Part shown: in pieces, positions 1 through 7,643 of the stretch
Numbering within the stretch: position 1 is the stretch's first letter
Layout of the letters: each line of letters begins with the position of its first letter
Virus record (IMG/VR): IMGVR_UViG_3300037264_007554
Span: 31,494-95,493 of that record
Origin: a virus
Reading direction: 5' to 3' (one strand)
Length of the DNA: 64,000 bases
Position numbers and translations under genes: made by a program
Notes under the pieces: generated by a model
Told to the model about the DNA's origin: nothing
Databases searched by the model: none
The model's input: only the letters and a program-made list of their open reading frames with translations

Positions 1-691
1 GGTAGTCACGTGACCGTGCGTACACACCATCCCCCTCTCGCCCACCCCCGCGGTTGGTGTTCCCTTCAACGGCCCGCAACCCGGCCGCCTCGGCCGCCGT
101 GAGAATCCCCATGTGCCCGCGACGGTTGCCGTGGTCGATGAGGAAAAGCGTGCCCGGCGGCAGGATTCTTAGATCCTCGAACGCGGCCTCCGGCGAGATC
201 TTGACCTTGGCGGGGGCGCGCTCCCAGTGATCGAGTACGGAGCCCGTGCGCACGAGAGGGTTCGGCTCACCGAGCTTGTGGGCAGCCTCGTTGAAGACCC
301 AGTAGCAAAAAGCCACGCACCAGGGATTGCCCTTCGGCAAGCCCACCGACGCCAGGTACTTCTCGACCTCGGGGCCGCAGTTCGGGCCTCCGGACTCCGT
401 GACCCCGATCTGGAGCTTGGCAATCCGCACGGCTGCGCCCGAGAGCGCGCTCCCAGGCGCCAGCACCGTCGCGGGAGCCGTGCGGAAAAGGGCGCCCCAG
501 GAGACGGGGCCGACGATGCCGTCCGCCTCCAGGCCGCGCCGGGTCTGAAAAAGTCTAACCGCGCTCTCGGTCGCAGGTCCGAAATCGCCGTCGATCGCTA
601 TCGCGTCACCAAACTGGACAAGACGGTCTTGAACCAGCTTGACGAGATCGGCGCGGTCGTCTCCGCGGCGAAGCGCCTTACCTGGGTACAT
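1..691 (-). CDS. Endolysin: peptidoglycan-binding domain plus CHAP amidase/peptidase (3' end cut by window)
   Basis: Cell-wall hydrolase, presumably for host lysis. Residues 1-72 form a PG_binding_1-like repeat with the signature AIDGDFGPATESAV and a second DGIVGP turn. Residues from about 85 resemble a CHAP/NlpC-type cysteine peptidase: NPWCVAFCYWVF carries the likely nucleophile Cys125, and GHMGIL near residue 198 gives the expected histidine, followed by VEGNTN. The start is the ATG at 691-689, which overlaps the upstream stop as TGATG. The frame is open to base 1, so the C-terminus is missing. It is the last gene seen of an operon driven from the promoter near 1040-1075. Confidence 0.88.
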   Translation of the reverse strand, partial: MYPGKALRRGDDRADLVKLVQDRLVQFGDAIAIDGDFGPATESAVRLFQTRRGLEADGIVGPVSWGALFRTAPATVLAPGSALSGAAVRIAKLQIGVTESGGPNCGPEVEKYLASVGLPKGNPWCVAFCYWVFNEAAHKLGEPNPLVRTGSVLDHWERAPAKVKISPEAAFEDLRILPPGTLFLIDHGNRRGHMGILTAAEAAGLRAVEGNTNRGGGREGDGVYARSRDY

Positions 692-1035
692 CAGCGGTCG
701 ATGGTGTGAACGAACCGGAACATCACCATGTAGAACGCAACCCCTGCGGAAAGGAAAAAGATGTCCAGTGGAGGGTTGGCGTTGTGCATCAGGATCGATC
801 CAGGGAACGCAGTTCCGCCCGTATCACAGATCGAAACGAGAAGCCTTGGATCGTTGAGCAGCGCCGTCCACACCGCGGGATCTGTGGTACTGAGCAAAGC
901 CTTCAACGGTCCCGCAGGCAGCGCCGCGAGAATGACCGACTGAAACAACAAGAAGTTTCCGGTATCCAAAGAAGCAGCGAACTTGATGCCGTAAGGCGTT
1001 GCGGACCCGGGTACGATGGTTACGCTTGATGCCAT
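691..1035 (-). CDS. GPLK-family small virion-type protein
   Basis: Function unknown. This 114-residue protein is a clear paralogue of the products at 11086-11457 and 11563-11949. All three share an MA(S/T) start, an IKF/IKY/LKY segment near residue 18, a GPLKxLL motif, a following tryptophan, and a C-terminal strand ending in xRFxHTIDx or LRFHPT. The ATG sits 6 bases after the -10 box of a recurring promoter, so the mRNA is predicted to be leaderless. The stop overlaps the endolysin start. Expected to be a virion component because of its neighbours; no enzymatic motif is visible. Confidence 0.75.
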   Translation of the reverse strand: MASSVTIVPGSATPYGIKFAASLDTGNFLLFQSVILAALPAGPLKALLSTTDPAVWTALLNDPRLLVSICDTGGTAFPGSILMHNANPPLDIFFLSAGVAFYMVMFRFVHTIDR

Positions 1036-1040
1036 GCCTG

Positions 1041-1075
1041 AACTTTACCTCACACCGACGAAGGCACGCAAATTA
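1041..1075 (-). promoter_or_regulatory. Recurring phage promoter, leaderless start
   Basis: Reading the minus strand: TAATTTGCGT, 18 bases, TAAAGT, 6 bases, then the ATG at 1035. The TAA is also the stop codon of the upstream gene 1073-1225. Confidence 0.7.
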
Positions 1076-1225
1076 GCGGCCGCAGTTGCAGTCGCGCTTC
1101 CGGCGCAAGGGTGCCCCAGCCATTCTCTGCGGGTTTTTCTTCCCGCTCGACGCCGCAAGGCCGATGGCGGCCGCCAGACCTCCCAGGATCCCGACAGCGA
1201 CAACGGCCTTGCCGGTATTCGACAT
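1073..1225 (-). CDS. Small single-pass membrane protein
   Basis: A 50-residue protein with one hydrophobic segment (about residues 5-23, AVVAVGILGGLAAAIGLAA) followed by a basic tail ending RRKRDCNCGR. The cysteine-containing basic tail recalls the other tiny basic proteins of this genome. The stop TAA lies inside the promoter of the next gene. An in-frame ATG at 1273 would add 16 residues; the shorter form is preferred because it begins just before the membrane segment. Confidence 0.6.
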   Translation of the reverse strand: MSNTGKAVVAVGILGGLAAAIGLAASSGKKNPQRMAGAPLRRKRDCNCGR

Positions 1226-1278
1226 CGGCGCGGATTCCGTCGCACCAAAATTTTCTCTCCGTCTCAGAAACATACAGG

Positions 1279-2238
1279 TTAACGCCTTCGACTCATGCGG
1301 TTGCTCTCATCAATCCACTGCTTGACATCAGACAGGCTATCAAACTTTAGAAATCTTTCACCTGTGTAGATTTCGTAGTACCCGCTCGGATGCAGTTTGG
1401 TGATTAGCCTACCTTTGTACATTCTGTTCCCAGTCTCCCGACGCGATCCAGCAAACCCAGCACCGTCGATCGCATCCGAAGGCCCTTCGCCTCCGCCCTT
1501 TTTCACCGCGCGATAGACCAAGTACCCCACGGCGGTCACCCCGATGACGATGAGGAATGTGCTGATGAATCCGGCGGATGCTTGCGGAGCTTCACTCCCG
1601 ATTCCCTTGCACGTCTTCGTAGCTTCCGCACGCGACACCTTGCCTGTGCTCATCACACGATCAACGCAATCGAGCTGCGTCTGCACATGAATGATTTCGG
1701 CTTTCGCAGTTTCGATGGCAGCGCCCGGCCAGTTCTTGATGACCACTGCCGTGAGCGTCACGGCCGTCACACCGAGTACGAACACGATGGCGATCCAGGC
1801 GAGCGCCGGGAGCGCACCAAGAGTACCTGCGAAAGCACCTGCCATCGGTGCGTTGTCAAGACAGCCGGGGATGGAATACACCGTGGGCATCACCGGCCGA
1901 GGCTTCGTCACCGTCGCCATGAGGGTGCCGCTCGAATCGTAGACGTACTGCACGATCTTGTAGCTCGGATTCTGCGCGAGAATCTGGTTGAACACCGACT
2001 GCGCGGCTGTCTGGTACGCCCTCACGGCGTTGTTGTGCGCCACCTGCACGTCGCACGGGATCGCTGCGCCGTACACGCGATCAATACGCGAAGCCTGGGC
2101 CTGCAGCACCCGGTACAGGTCCGCGATCTGCCCGATTGCAACGTCGGCCGGGACTGCACCCGGCGGGAGCACCTGGGGCAAGATCGGCGCCTGTGAATCA
2201 CCTGCCCCGAGCCTTCCGAGTGCTACCTGTTCACCCAT
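1279..2238 (-). CDS. Two-pass membrane protein, virion cluster
   Basis: A 319-residue protein of unknown function. Two hydrophobic stretches are clear: around residues 142-166 (ALPALAWIAIVFVLGVTAVT) and around 225-243 (FISTFLIVIGVTAVGYLVY). The segment between them contains two cysteines, and the C-terminus is basic and ends RRR. The N-terminal 130 residues are soluble-looking and alanine/glutamine rich. It is co-directional with the neighbouring membrane protein genes and the start lies 2 bases after the preceding stop. It could be a membrane-embedded virion or cell-entry protein; no family is recognised. Confidence 0.7.
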   Translation of the reverse strand: MGEQVALGRLGAGDSQAPILPQVLPPGAVPADVAIGQIADLYRVLQAQASRIDRVYGAAIPCDVQVAHNNAVRAYQTAAQSVFNQILAQNPSYKIVQYVYDSSGTLMATVTKPRPVMPTVYSIPGCLDNAPMAGAFAGTLGALPALAWIAIVFVLGVTAVTLTAVVIKNWPGAAIETAKAEIIHVQTQLDCVDRVMSTGKVSRAEATKTCKGIGSEAPQASAGFISTFLIVIGVTAVGYLVYRAVKKGGGEGPSDAIDGAGFAGSRRETGNRMYKGRLITKLHPSGYYEIYTGERFLKFDSLSDVKQWIDESNRMSRRR

Positions 2239-2240
2239 GG

Positions 2241-2699
2241 CTACTTGAGTCTCGAAAAGAGCACCGCAGAGCGGCCTGCGATCCCGGCCACCGTGGCACC
2301 GGTGCCGAAACCCAGTAGCGAGCCGAAGCCGACGTTGCGCAGACGATTGCTCGGATCTGAAAACAAGAACGCCGCACCGAACCCGAGGAGCGTGCAGCCT
2401 AGAATCGAAAATATCGCCAAATTTTTACCCGCGAACTCACCCGCGTACGTTTCGATTGCACCGAGCGCTCCGGCCGGAACGAGACGACCGTCCGGCAAGA
2501 ACTTCCGCGGCTCATCGAAGTACGGGTCACGGGCCCAGCCTGACTCCGGATCCGGGGCTCCCGGGAAAGGCGTGCGCGAGACCATCACGGTCTCATCGGC
2601 TGGGACAAGCCGGAACGGCGATCTCCGCAACGGCCCGCCGCCGCTGTCCGGATTGTTGTCCGGGGAAACCCGAACTTGAGCACCGTAACCGAAGTGCAT
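2241..2699 (-). CDS. Membrane protein, virion cluster
   Basis: A 152-residue protein with a proline/glycine-rich N-terminal half and two closely spaced hydrophobic segments in the C-terminal half (NLAIFSILGCTLLGFGAAFL, then GFGSLLGFGTGATVAGIAG). The start has a good Shine-Dalgarno, GGGAGGAAG, shortly before the ATG. Glycine-rich hairpins of this kind recur in the products of 5827-6324 and 6520-7071, so it may belong to the same structural membrane set. Function not known. Confidence 0.68.
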   Translation of the reverse strand: MHFGYGAQVRVSPDNNPDSGGGPLRRSPFRLVPADETVMVSRTPFPGAPDPESGWARDPYFDEPRKFLPDGRLVPAGALGAIETYAGEFAGKNLAIFSILGCTLLGFGAAFLFSDPSNRLRNVGFGSLLGFGTGATVAGIAGRSAVLFSRLK

Positions 2700-2711
2700 G
2701 AACTTCCTCCC

Positions 2712-3209
2712 TTAGATACCGTTCGGATCGCGGTCTTCGTCCTTCGGCTCCATCAGATCAAAATGCACAACGAAAAGACTGCTACCCGACTCGACGTTGG
2801 GAGTCAGAAGCCTGATGGTGGGCCCATAACTCGGATCTGGGAAAGCCGTGGCACTGATGACAGGGCCGCCTGACTCGGTCGAATCAAGATTGTTGATGAT
2901 GCTCCGCGAGAGAAGAAAGCCGGGGATGTTCGACACGTTGTTGTAGTGGTAGATCGAAAGTCGCCAGTTGAGCCGCGCGCGCGGAACAAACGCGGGGTTC
3001 GCCACACCATTCAGGATCGCCGGGTTCGGAAACACAATCGGACGGCCGCGCCACTCGTAATACGCACCCAACGCACTCACAGTCAACGGAGTTACCGCAA
3101 CGCCACCTGAACCGACAGGAGCCGAACGCGAGCCCGGCGCATTACGCACGGCGATGTCGAGATCGTTGCTTTCGGTCGGCATCTGGCAGATGTACGTTCG
3201 TGAAATCAT
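2712..3209 (-). CDS. Virion-type protein of unknown function, beta-rich
   Basis: A 165-residue protein with no membrane segment or enzyme motif. The middle (ARLNWRLSIYHYNNVSNIPG) and C-terminal part alternate hydrophobic and polar residues as in beta-sandwich virion proteins, ending in SSLFVVHFDLMEP. It is the first gene after a copy of the recurring promoter and heads a co-directional run with 2241-2699, 1279-2238 and 1073-1225. The start ATG lies about 9 bases after the -10 region. Confidence 0.68.
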   Translation of the reverse strand: MISRTYICQMPTESNDLDIAVRNAPGSRSAPVGSGGVAVTPLTVSALGAYYEWRGRPIVFPNPAILNGVANPAFVPRARLNWRLSIYHYNNVSNIPGFLLSRSIINNLDSTESGGPVISATAFPDPSYGPTIRLLTPNVESGSSLFVVHFDLMEPKDEDRDPNGI

Positions 3210-3214
3210 GATGC

Positions 3215-3250
3215 AGCCATCCTATACCAGAGCCGACGCCCGAACCAAAT
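3215..3250 (-). promoter_or_regulatory. Recurring phage promoter
   Basis: Minus strand: TAATTTGGTT, then TATAGGAT 16-18 bases downstream, then the ATG of 2712-3209 about 9 bases on. The element lies inside the C-terminal codons of the transglycosylase gene. Confidence 0.6.
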
Positions 3251-3854
3251 TAGCGTCCCAGGCAGGGAGAGAAGCCAGATAGGGCTGCCCTGTCAGCTTG
3301 TCTATGAACAGGCTTGGGTCGCGGCCTTGTTCCACAGCGCTGCTGGCCTGGACACCGCGGTACTGCAGGCGCAAGAGCCTCTCCAGGGGGACTTTTGACG
3401 GCCGCTTTTCCAACGCCCTGCGAACTCTATCGTACACCCCCCGCAAGATCTTTGTACCCCACTCGATGTTGATGTCCGGCTCGAACAGCATCGTCCGCGT
3501 GACACCCGCGGCCGCCAACGCCGGTCCGTGTGCCTTGGTGTTGATCTGCATCAGCCCAATCGACGCACCTTCCGGGAGCACGTGGTAGTCGCCCACACAC
3601 GTCGGGTTGCCGCTGGACTCCGCCAAGATGGTCGCGACCACCCACTTCGCCGGAAGGCCCCGTGCGGCTGCCCATTTTCGCGCCAGGTTGATGATCTCGG
3701 GCGTGAGCTTGCGGGGCTTGCAATAGCCGCTTCGCGCCCTGGCGGCCGCCGCAGGCGTCGCCAGCATAAGCAGCAAGCCGAGCGCTGCAGCAGCCGCGAT
3801 AATAGGAACGGCTACCCGCGTTGCACGTGCAGGCCGCCGCGTACGCCGCCGCAT
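3222..3854 (-). CDS. Lytic transglycosylase (SLT fold) with N-terminal membrane anchor or signal
   Basis: Cleaves the glycan strands of peptidoglycan, probably during genome entry. After a basic N-terminus (RRRTRRPARATR) comes a hydrophobic segment at about residues 16-37 that could be a signal anchor. The catalytic domain shows the SLT signature: the likely catalytic glutamate in ILAESSGNP, then GASIGLMQINTKA, then later helices (NIEWGTKIL). It sits among virion genes rather than beside the endolysin, which fits a virion-associated muramidase. It starts 2 bases after the stop of 3857-4315. Confidence 0.85.
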   Translation of the reverse strand: MRRRTRRPARATRVAVPIIAAAAALGLLLMLATPAAAARARSGYCKPRKLTPEIINLARKWAAARGLPAKWVVATILAESSGNPTCVGDYHVLPEGASIGLMQINTKAHGPALAAAGVTRTMLFEPDINIEWGTKILRGVYDRVRRALEKRPSKVPLERLLRLQYRGVQASSAVEQGRDPSLFIDKLTGQPYLASLPAWDANLVRASALV

Positions 3855-3856
3855 GG

Positions 3857-4315
3857 TTACACCCGACGCTCTCGGTCGCCGATGAGGATGGGAGCGATCT
3901 GCACACGCAACGGCAGCCAGGTTGGCGCGTCCGTCACAGCGTAGAGAGGCTGGTTGCCGGGAAGCACGATCTGGTAGGGCAAAAAAGCAGGAAGCGCATG
4001 GCCGTTGCTCACGCGCACACCTGCGTTCCCGACGAAAATCGAGAACCCGACGAACGGTGCAGAGAGCGTGATCAGACGCGACGCGCGTCCGGCCGGAACG
4101 ATGAGCGTCGGCTCGACTCCGCTTCCGGCGAGCGCAGACTCAGGAATCACCTGCGCAGAAAAGAGATCTGTAGGAGGAGGTGCACCGGTCTCCGACCCGA
4201 GAACTTCGGCATTCGCCTGGCCGGGAATGCCGTTAGATGTCGAGCCAAGAGACTCGGCGCCCGGGTTCCCGAACGACCGCTCTCCCAGGATTTGCGCAAC
4301 AGATCGCGGCGCCAT
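3857..4315 (-). CDS. Virion-type protein of unknown function
   Basis: A 152-residue protein. The first half is low-complexity (Gly, Pro, Ser, Ala) and the second half is beta-rich (SAPFVGFSIFVGNAGVRVS, then LPYQIVLPGNQPLYAVTD). The layout of a flexible N-terminal arm followed by a compact beta domain suits a capsid-associated or spike protein. It lies between 4317-4805 and the transglycosylase in one operon. Confidence 0.65.
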   Translation of the reverse strand: MAPRSVAQILGERSFGNPGAESLGSTSNGIPGQANAEVLGSETGAPPPTDLFSAQVIPESALAGSGVEPTLIVPAGRASRLITLSAPFVGFSIFVGNAGVRVSNGHALPAFLPYQIVLPGNQPLYAVTDAPTWLPLRVQIAPILIGDRERRV

Positions 4316-4316
4316 G

Positions 4317-4805
4317 TTACGTGCGCGGAATCAACAGGGAGCCGATGAAATTGATGTCGACGGTGATCGGGTTGACGGTGTCGAGATTGTCGACCGTGAT
4401 GGTGAGCGCGCCTCCCTTCGGCCGCACGACCCACGGAAACGTCAACTTCCAGGCACCGGTGTCGTCATCGACGAGCAGGGCAACCATGGCCTGGGTCTTC
4501 ATCCAGTCCATGGTGAAGATCTGATCCTTGATGTTGATCCGCCAGTCGCGGAACGTGTGCGCCGGATCCTGACTGAACTTGATGCGCTCAACCTCGAACG
4601 GGTATTCGAGCGCGTTGCTGAAGTCCGTGCCGGTAAGCACTTGCCCCGACAACCCTGCGCCGATCACCGCGCTCGTGCGCAGCGCCATCGAAAACGGAAA
4701 GCGCACGATGGGTTGATCGACGATAGGCTTGATGCGATCGATCACGCCTTTGATGAGCGGCGCGAGTTGGAGAAGACTGGCCTCGATTCCTTCTGATGGC
4801 GGCAT
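4317..4805 (-). CDS. Candidate minor capsid / virion beta-sandwich protein
   Basis: A 162-residue protein whose sequence alternates as in beta-sandwich folds (NALEYPFEVERIKFSQD, FPWVVRPKGGALTITVDNLD, ITVDINFIGSLL). The start chosen is the ATG at 4805, because a promoter (TAACTTGCAG, 17 bases, CAATAT) places the transcript start essentially on it; an ATG at 4814 lies inside the -10 box. It heads the operon 4317-4805, 3857-4315, 3222-3854 just downstream of the terminator that closes the candidate capsid operon. Confidence 0.68.
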   Translation of the reverse strand: MPPSEGIEASLLQLAPLIKGVIDRIKPIVDQPIVRFPFSMALRTSAVIGAGLSGQVLTGTDFSNALEYPFEVERIKFSQDPAHTFRDWRINIKDQIFTMDWMKTQAMVALLVDDDTGAWKLTFPWVVRPKGGALTITVDNLDTVNPITVDINFIGSLLIPRT

Positions 4806-4812
4806 GGGAGTC

Positions 4813-4845
4813 ATATTGCCGATTCTTGTGCAACGCTGCAAGTTA
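4813..4845 (-). promoter_or_regulatory. Recurring phage promoter, leaderless start
   Basis: Minus strand: TAACTTGCAG, 17 bases after TTGCAG, CAATAT, 7 bases, ATG at 4805. This geometry decides the start of gene 4317-4805. Confidence 0.6.
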
Positions 4846-4863
4846 CGTCCAGTCGCCTTGCCC

Positions 4864-4902
4864 CAAAAGAAAAACGCCCCGGCAGCTTTCGCCGCCGGAG
4901 CG
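4864..4902 (-). terminator. Rho-independent terminator after candidate capsid gene
   Basis: Minus strand: CGCTCCGGCGGC, loop GAAA, GCTGCCGGGGCG, then TTTTTCTTTT. The 12-pair stem has two wobble pairs. It directly follows the candidate major capsid gene. Confidence 0.85.
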
Positions 4903-4937
4903 TCCTTCCGACCTTCGCTTTGCGTTGCCGCTTTGCG

Positions 4938-5699
4938 CTAGGTGACCGGACGCTTGACCAACCCTTCGAGGGTCTCGCGGACGTCGAAGCCCAGCGACGT
5001 CGCGGGCAGGCCGGTCCAGTCGGCGTAGCCCTGGATGAACGTCGGGCCCGCGCCCAGAGCGAGGCCGAGCGCCGCCTGCGGCCGCAGCTTCGCGGTGTAC
5101 CCGATGTTCGGGCGCAACCAGATCGGGAGCACGAACGCCCCCTGATCACGCGGGGAGGGCGGACCGTTGTTCGCCACTTCCTGCGAGGTGTTCGTGGTGA
5201 ACACGTGGATGCCCGACCCCTGGGGGTATTCCTCGATCGGCCCCTCGGACTGCACCTTCTGGTTCACAGTGAACTTGTGGAAGGTCTTCCGCATGAAGTC
5301 GAACAACACACCACCCGACGTGACGGCCGGATCGTAGCCGCCGACGCGAGTCGCGCGCGACAACTGCACCCCCGCCGTGTCCTGCAGCGCGAACGCTGCC
5401 ACACCGGCCGCCGAGCCCATCTCGCGGACGATCTCGATCTGGATGCTGTAGATCAGCATCTCCCAGCCCTGCTGGAGCCCGTTGTCACCCGAACGCGAGA
5501 TGTTGGTGTCCACCTCGGTCAAGATGCGGGAGCCGCCGGGGATCGGCGAACCGATGCCGCCGATGAAGGCGATGATCTCTTGCGAGTCATTGCCCTGGAA
5601 CTCCACGGTGTGGAAGAGACGATCGTGCGTCCAGTCCGCGAACTGGATTGCGAACGGTACGCCTCGAACTCGAACTGTCAGTGTGCCCGTGTCAGCCAT
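4938..5699 (-). CDS. Candidate major capsid protein
   Basis: A 253-residue, beta-rich protein without membrane segments. It is the last gene of a promoter-to-terminator operon and the only large soluble product of that operon, which suggests high expression. Features include an N-terminal strand pair (GTLTVRVRGVPFAIQFADW), a central LQQGWEMLIYSIQIEIV segment, and a C-terminal LPIWLRPNIGYTAKLRP reminiscent of jelly-roll coat proteins. The size would fit a small double or a single jelly-roll coat. The ATG at 5699 follows GGAAACGACA; longer in-frame starts upstream lack support. Assignment is by context and composition, not by a recognised family. Confidence 0.55.
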   Translation of the reverse strand: MADTGTLTVRVRGVPFAIQFADWTHDRLFHTVEFQGNDSQEIIAFIGGIGSPIPGGSRILTEVDTNISRSGDNGLQQGWEMLIYSIQIEIVREMGSAAGVAAFALQDTAGVQLSRATRVGGYDPAVTSGGVLFDFMRKTFHKFTVNQKVQSEGPIEEYPQGSGIHVFTTNTSQEVANNGPPSPRDQGAFVLPIWLRPNIGYTAKLRPQAALGLALGAGPTFIQGYADWTGLPATSLGFDVRETLEGLVKRPVT

Positions 5700-5826
5700 T
5701 GTCGTTTCCTTTTTTGTTTCGGGGTCGGCTTTGCCGGTTTGGTCCCGAATACCTGGCATCGAACTGGTTTTGAGGCGCGACGACGGCCGATGCCAGACCG
5801 CCGTCGCGTCTTTCAGGACAGACGAA

Positions 5827-6324
5827 CTAGGACAGGAAGTTCGAGCCGAAGGCGCCGAGCAGCTCGACATCGGGGACGCCACCGGCGCCACTCATGTCTT
5901 GCTCGGGGACCACGGTCCCGAACATGCCGGTCGAGCCCGAGCCCGAATCCAGCAACTGCACGTCACCCGCCGGGACACCGGTGTTGGCACCGAAGTACCC
6001 CGCCAGCTCCTGCTCGGGCGTGATCACGCCGAGGTAGCCCTGCATCGGGCCACCCATGACCATGTCCTCGATCTGGCGGGGGATACCCACCAGCGCGGCC
6101 GTCGCCAGGCCCTGGATGCCCATGCGCCGGTAGCGCGGCGAGAACATCAGTCCCGCCGAGATCCCGCCGCCGAGCAACGTGCCGATCAGGCCCGCCCACT
6201 TGGTGATGGGTTTGCCCTTGAAGAGCATTTTGGTCGCCAGCATGCCCACCTGAGCAGCGCCGCCGCCGATCAGCGGACCTGCCAGGTCTTCGCCGACTCC
6301 CTCGAAATCTCCGAAGTCATCCAT
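5827..6324 (-). CDS. Capsid-operon membrane protein
   Basis: A 165-residue protein with an acidic N-terminus, then hydrophobic glycine-rich stretches (about residues 44-60, KWAGLIGTLLGGGISAGL, and 68-80) and an acidic glycine-rich C-terminal half. The start has a good ribosome site (AAGGAAACAACACC before ATG). It sits between the tiny basic gene 6385-6474 and the candidate capsid gene. Possibly a virion membrane protein. Confidence 0.68.
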   Translation of the reverse strand: MDDFGDFEGVGEDLAGPLIGGGAAQVGMLATKMLFKGKPITKWAGLIGTLLGGGISAGLMFSPRYRRMGIQGLATAALVGIPRQIEDMVMGGPMQGYLGVITPEQELAGYFGANTGVPAGDVQLLDSGSGSTGMFGTVVPEQDMSGAGGVPDVELLGAFGSNFLS

Positions 6325-6384
6325 TGGTGTTGTTTCCTTCTTGAAAAATTTGTTGCTGGTTTGGGGTTTTGGGTTTCGCGAGAA

Positions 6385-6474
6385 CTAGCGGCGAGCGCGC
6401 TTGTTCTTCAGGCACTGGCCCTTGCGGCGGCCGCGCTTCACGATTCCGAACTTGCAGTGTCGCTTCCTTGCCAT
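6385..6474 (-). CDS. Tiny basic HCK-type protein (29 aa)
   Basis: A 29-residue protein, nearly half Arg/Lys: MARKRHCKFGIVKRG, then KGQCLKNKRARR. The start has the strong Shine-Dalgarno AGAGGAGAT. The HCK and CLK elements match the larger Cys-rich basic proteins at 7458-7631 and 23125-23271. It lies inside the candidate capsid operon, so a role as a packaged DNA-condensing or virion-core peptide is a fair guess, but no family is recognised. Confidence 0.65.
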   Translation of the reverse strand: MARKRHCKFGIVKRGRRKGQCLKNKRARR

Positions 6475-6519
6475 GCCGATCTCCTCTGTTGTTGGTTGAT
6501 TTTCTCGGACAAAAATTTT

Positions 6520-7071
6520 CTAGCTGATCGCCGCCCGGGACGTGATGATCTGGCCGTCCTTGTCGCGCTGGTAATCGGCCGACGGGATGCTGGCGTAGCC
6601 GCGCCTCCGGAGCGCGTAGAGAGCCACGGCCGCGGCGCCCACGCCTGCGACTCCGCCCACGATCGCGCCGCGCGTGCGGCTGTCCGGCGCACCGAAGATC
6701 CCGCCGAGGATTCCGACGACCGCACCGACACCGGCACCGAGGATCCAGTGCTTCTTGTCGATCGTCCCGACCACTGCCCCTGCCTCGCCGAAGCCGGAGT
6801 AGCCGAAGCCGTTGATCGGCGCGACACCCGGCTGCATTGCCACCGGTGCATTCGTCACGCCCTGAACGTGCCGCTCGGAGATGTCCTGACGCGCGTTGAT
6901 CGGATTGAACGGCGAGATGACGCCCGTTCGCATGACGAACTGAGGAATCGAATCCATGTCGCTGTGTCCGAATTGTCCTTGCAGCACCGTTGAACCTTTC
7001 CAGCGGCCAAAAGCAAAACGGCGTCCGACACGAGCCTTCTCGTGAGGGACGCCGTTGTCTACGGTCGCCAT
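6520..7071 (-). CDS. First gene of capsid operon: glycine-rich membrane protein
   Basis: A 183-residue protein. Residues 1-100 are soluble. Then come two hydrophobic glycine-rich segments (ILGAGVGAVVGILGGIFG and GAIVGGVAGVGAAAVALYAL), an RRR stop-transfer and a polar tail. The ATG at 7071 follows a GGGGG run and lies about 35 bases after the -10, so unlike most genes here it has a real 5' leader. It heads the operon 6520-7071, 6385-6474, 5827-6324, 4938-5699, ending at the terminator 4864-4902. Confidence 0.72.
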   Translation of the reverse strand: MATVDNGVPHEKARVGRRFAFGRWKGSTVLQGQFGHSDMDSIPQFVMRTGVISPFNPINARQDISERHVQGVTNAPVAMQPGVAPINGFGYSGFGEAGAVVGTIDKKHWILGAGVGAVVGILGGIFGAPDSRTRGAIVGGVAGVGAAAVALYALRRRGYASIPSADYQRDKDGQIITSRAAIS

Positions 7072-7107
7072 GGGTTGTGCCCCCTGCGAGAGCACTATGT
7101 ACCAAGA

Positions 7108-7142
7108 GGATTACAGGGCTATTTCCCGGCTGTCAAATTAAG
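7108..7142 (-). promoter_or_regulatory. Promoter of the candidate capsid operon
   Basis: Minus strand: TAATTTGACA, 17 bases, TAATCC, then a leader of about 35 bases to the ATG at 7071. One of the few copies of the recurring promoter that is followed by a leader. Confidence 0.7.
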
Positions 7143-7154
7143 CGGACCGCTATT

Positions 7155-7183
7155 TTGCGTGCGTTGCAAAATCGGCCTACTGT
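7155..7183 (+). promoter_or_regulatory. Recurring phage promoter, leaderless start (divergent partner)
   Basis: TTGCGT at 7155-7160, 17 bases, TACTGT at 7178-7183, 6 bases, ATG at 7190. It lies back to back with the capsid-operon promoter. Confidence 0.65.
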
Positions 7184-7189
7184 TTCGAC

Positions 7190-7444
7190 ATGCGTGGCTC
7201 GATCTCCCAGAGCATCATCGGCAAACTGACCGAAGCCGAAGTTCCAGTTCCGTTCTGGAAATTCGCAGTACCGATCGTCGCAGGCAGCGTGGCCGGGAGA
7301 GGCGCCGCCTACCTCGTCAAGAACACATTCGTGGAATCATCCCCACGCACGCAAGAAACCGCCAGCATCGTCGCGGGCATTGCTGCCTTCTGGATCGTTG
7401 CTGGCGGCACCTGGATCGCACTGTCGCCGAAGCGCGGCGCCTGA
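7190..7444 (+). CDS. Small two-pass membrane protein
   Basis: An 84-residue protein with hydrophobic segments at about residues 26-41 (AVPIVAGSVAGRGAAYL) and 59-77 (TASIVAGIAAFWIVAGGTWI) and a basic C-terminus. Transcribed alone, divergently from the capsid operon, from its own leaderless-type promoter. Function unknown; a holin-like or virion membrane role is possible. Confidence 0.68.
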   Translation: MRGSISQSIIGKLTEAEVPVPFWKFAVPIVAGSVAGRGAAYLVKNTFVESSPRTQETASIVAGIAAFWIVAGGTWIALSPKRGA

Positions 7445-7457
7445 GCGGCGCGCGCGG

Positions 7458-7631
7458 CTATCTGCGCTTACCGCGGCGGCCGGAGCGGCAGCGGTTGAAG
7501 CCCTTGAAGCAGCTTCGGCCGGTCTGCGGGCTCAGCGCGGGCCCCGACTTCAAGCAGCTCTTGAGCGCGGTCTTGCAATGAGCGGGAGCGCTTGCTCCTC
7601 CGCGGCCGGACTTTCTTCGACGACGTGCCAT
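7458..7631 (-). CDS. Cys-rich basic mini-protein, HCK family (57 aa)
   Basis: A 57-residue, strongly basic protein, MARRRRKSGRGG at the start and RRGKRR at the end, with four cysteines in HCKTALKSC and SCFKGFNRC. The product of 23125-23271 has the same arrangement (HCKQALSHC and HCMKRFNAC), so the two are paralogues. The spacing could suit a small zinc-binding or disulfide fold that binds nucleic acid. It is translated after the large PG-binding protein gene with the ribosome site GGGAGA 10 bases before the ATG. Confidence 0.72.
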   Translation of the reverse strand: MARRRRKSGRGGASAPAHCKTALKSCLKSGPALSPQTGRSCFKGFNRCRSGRRGKRR

Positions 7632-7643
7632 GGTGATTCTCCC

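Noticed and set aside
227-709. Plus-strand ORF of 160 codons at the left end
   Set aside because: It lies opposite the clear endolysin (PG-binding and CHAP motifs) on the minus strand and has an arbitrary Arg-rich composition.
4920-6993. Two long plus-strand ORFs (367 and 503 codons)
   Set aside because: High GC leaves antisense frames open. The minus strand carries the capsid operon with promoter, ribosome sites and terminator.
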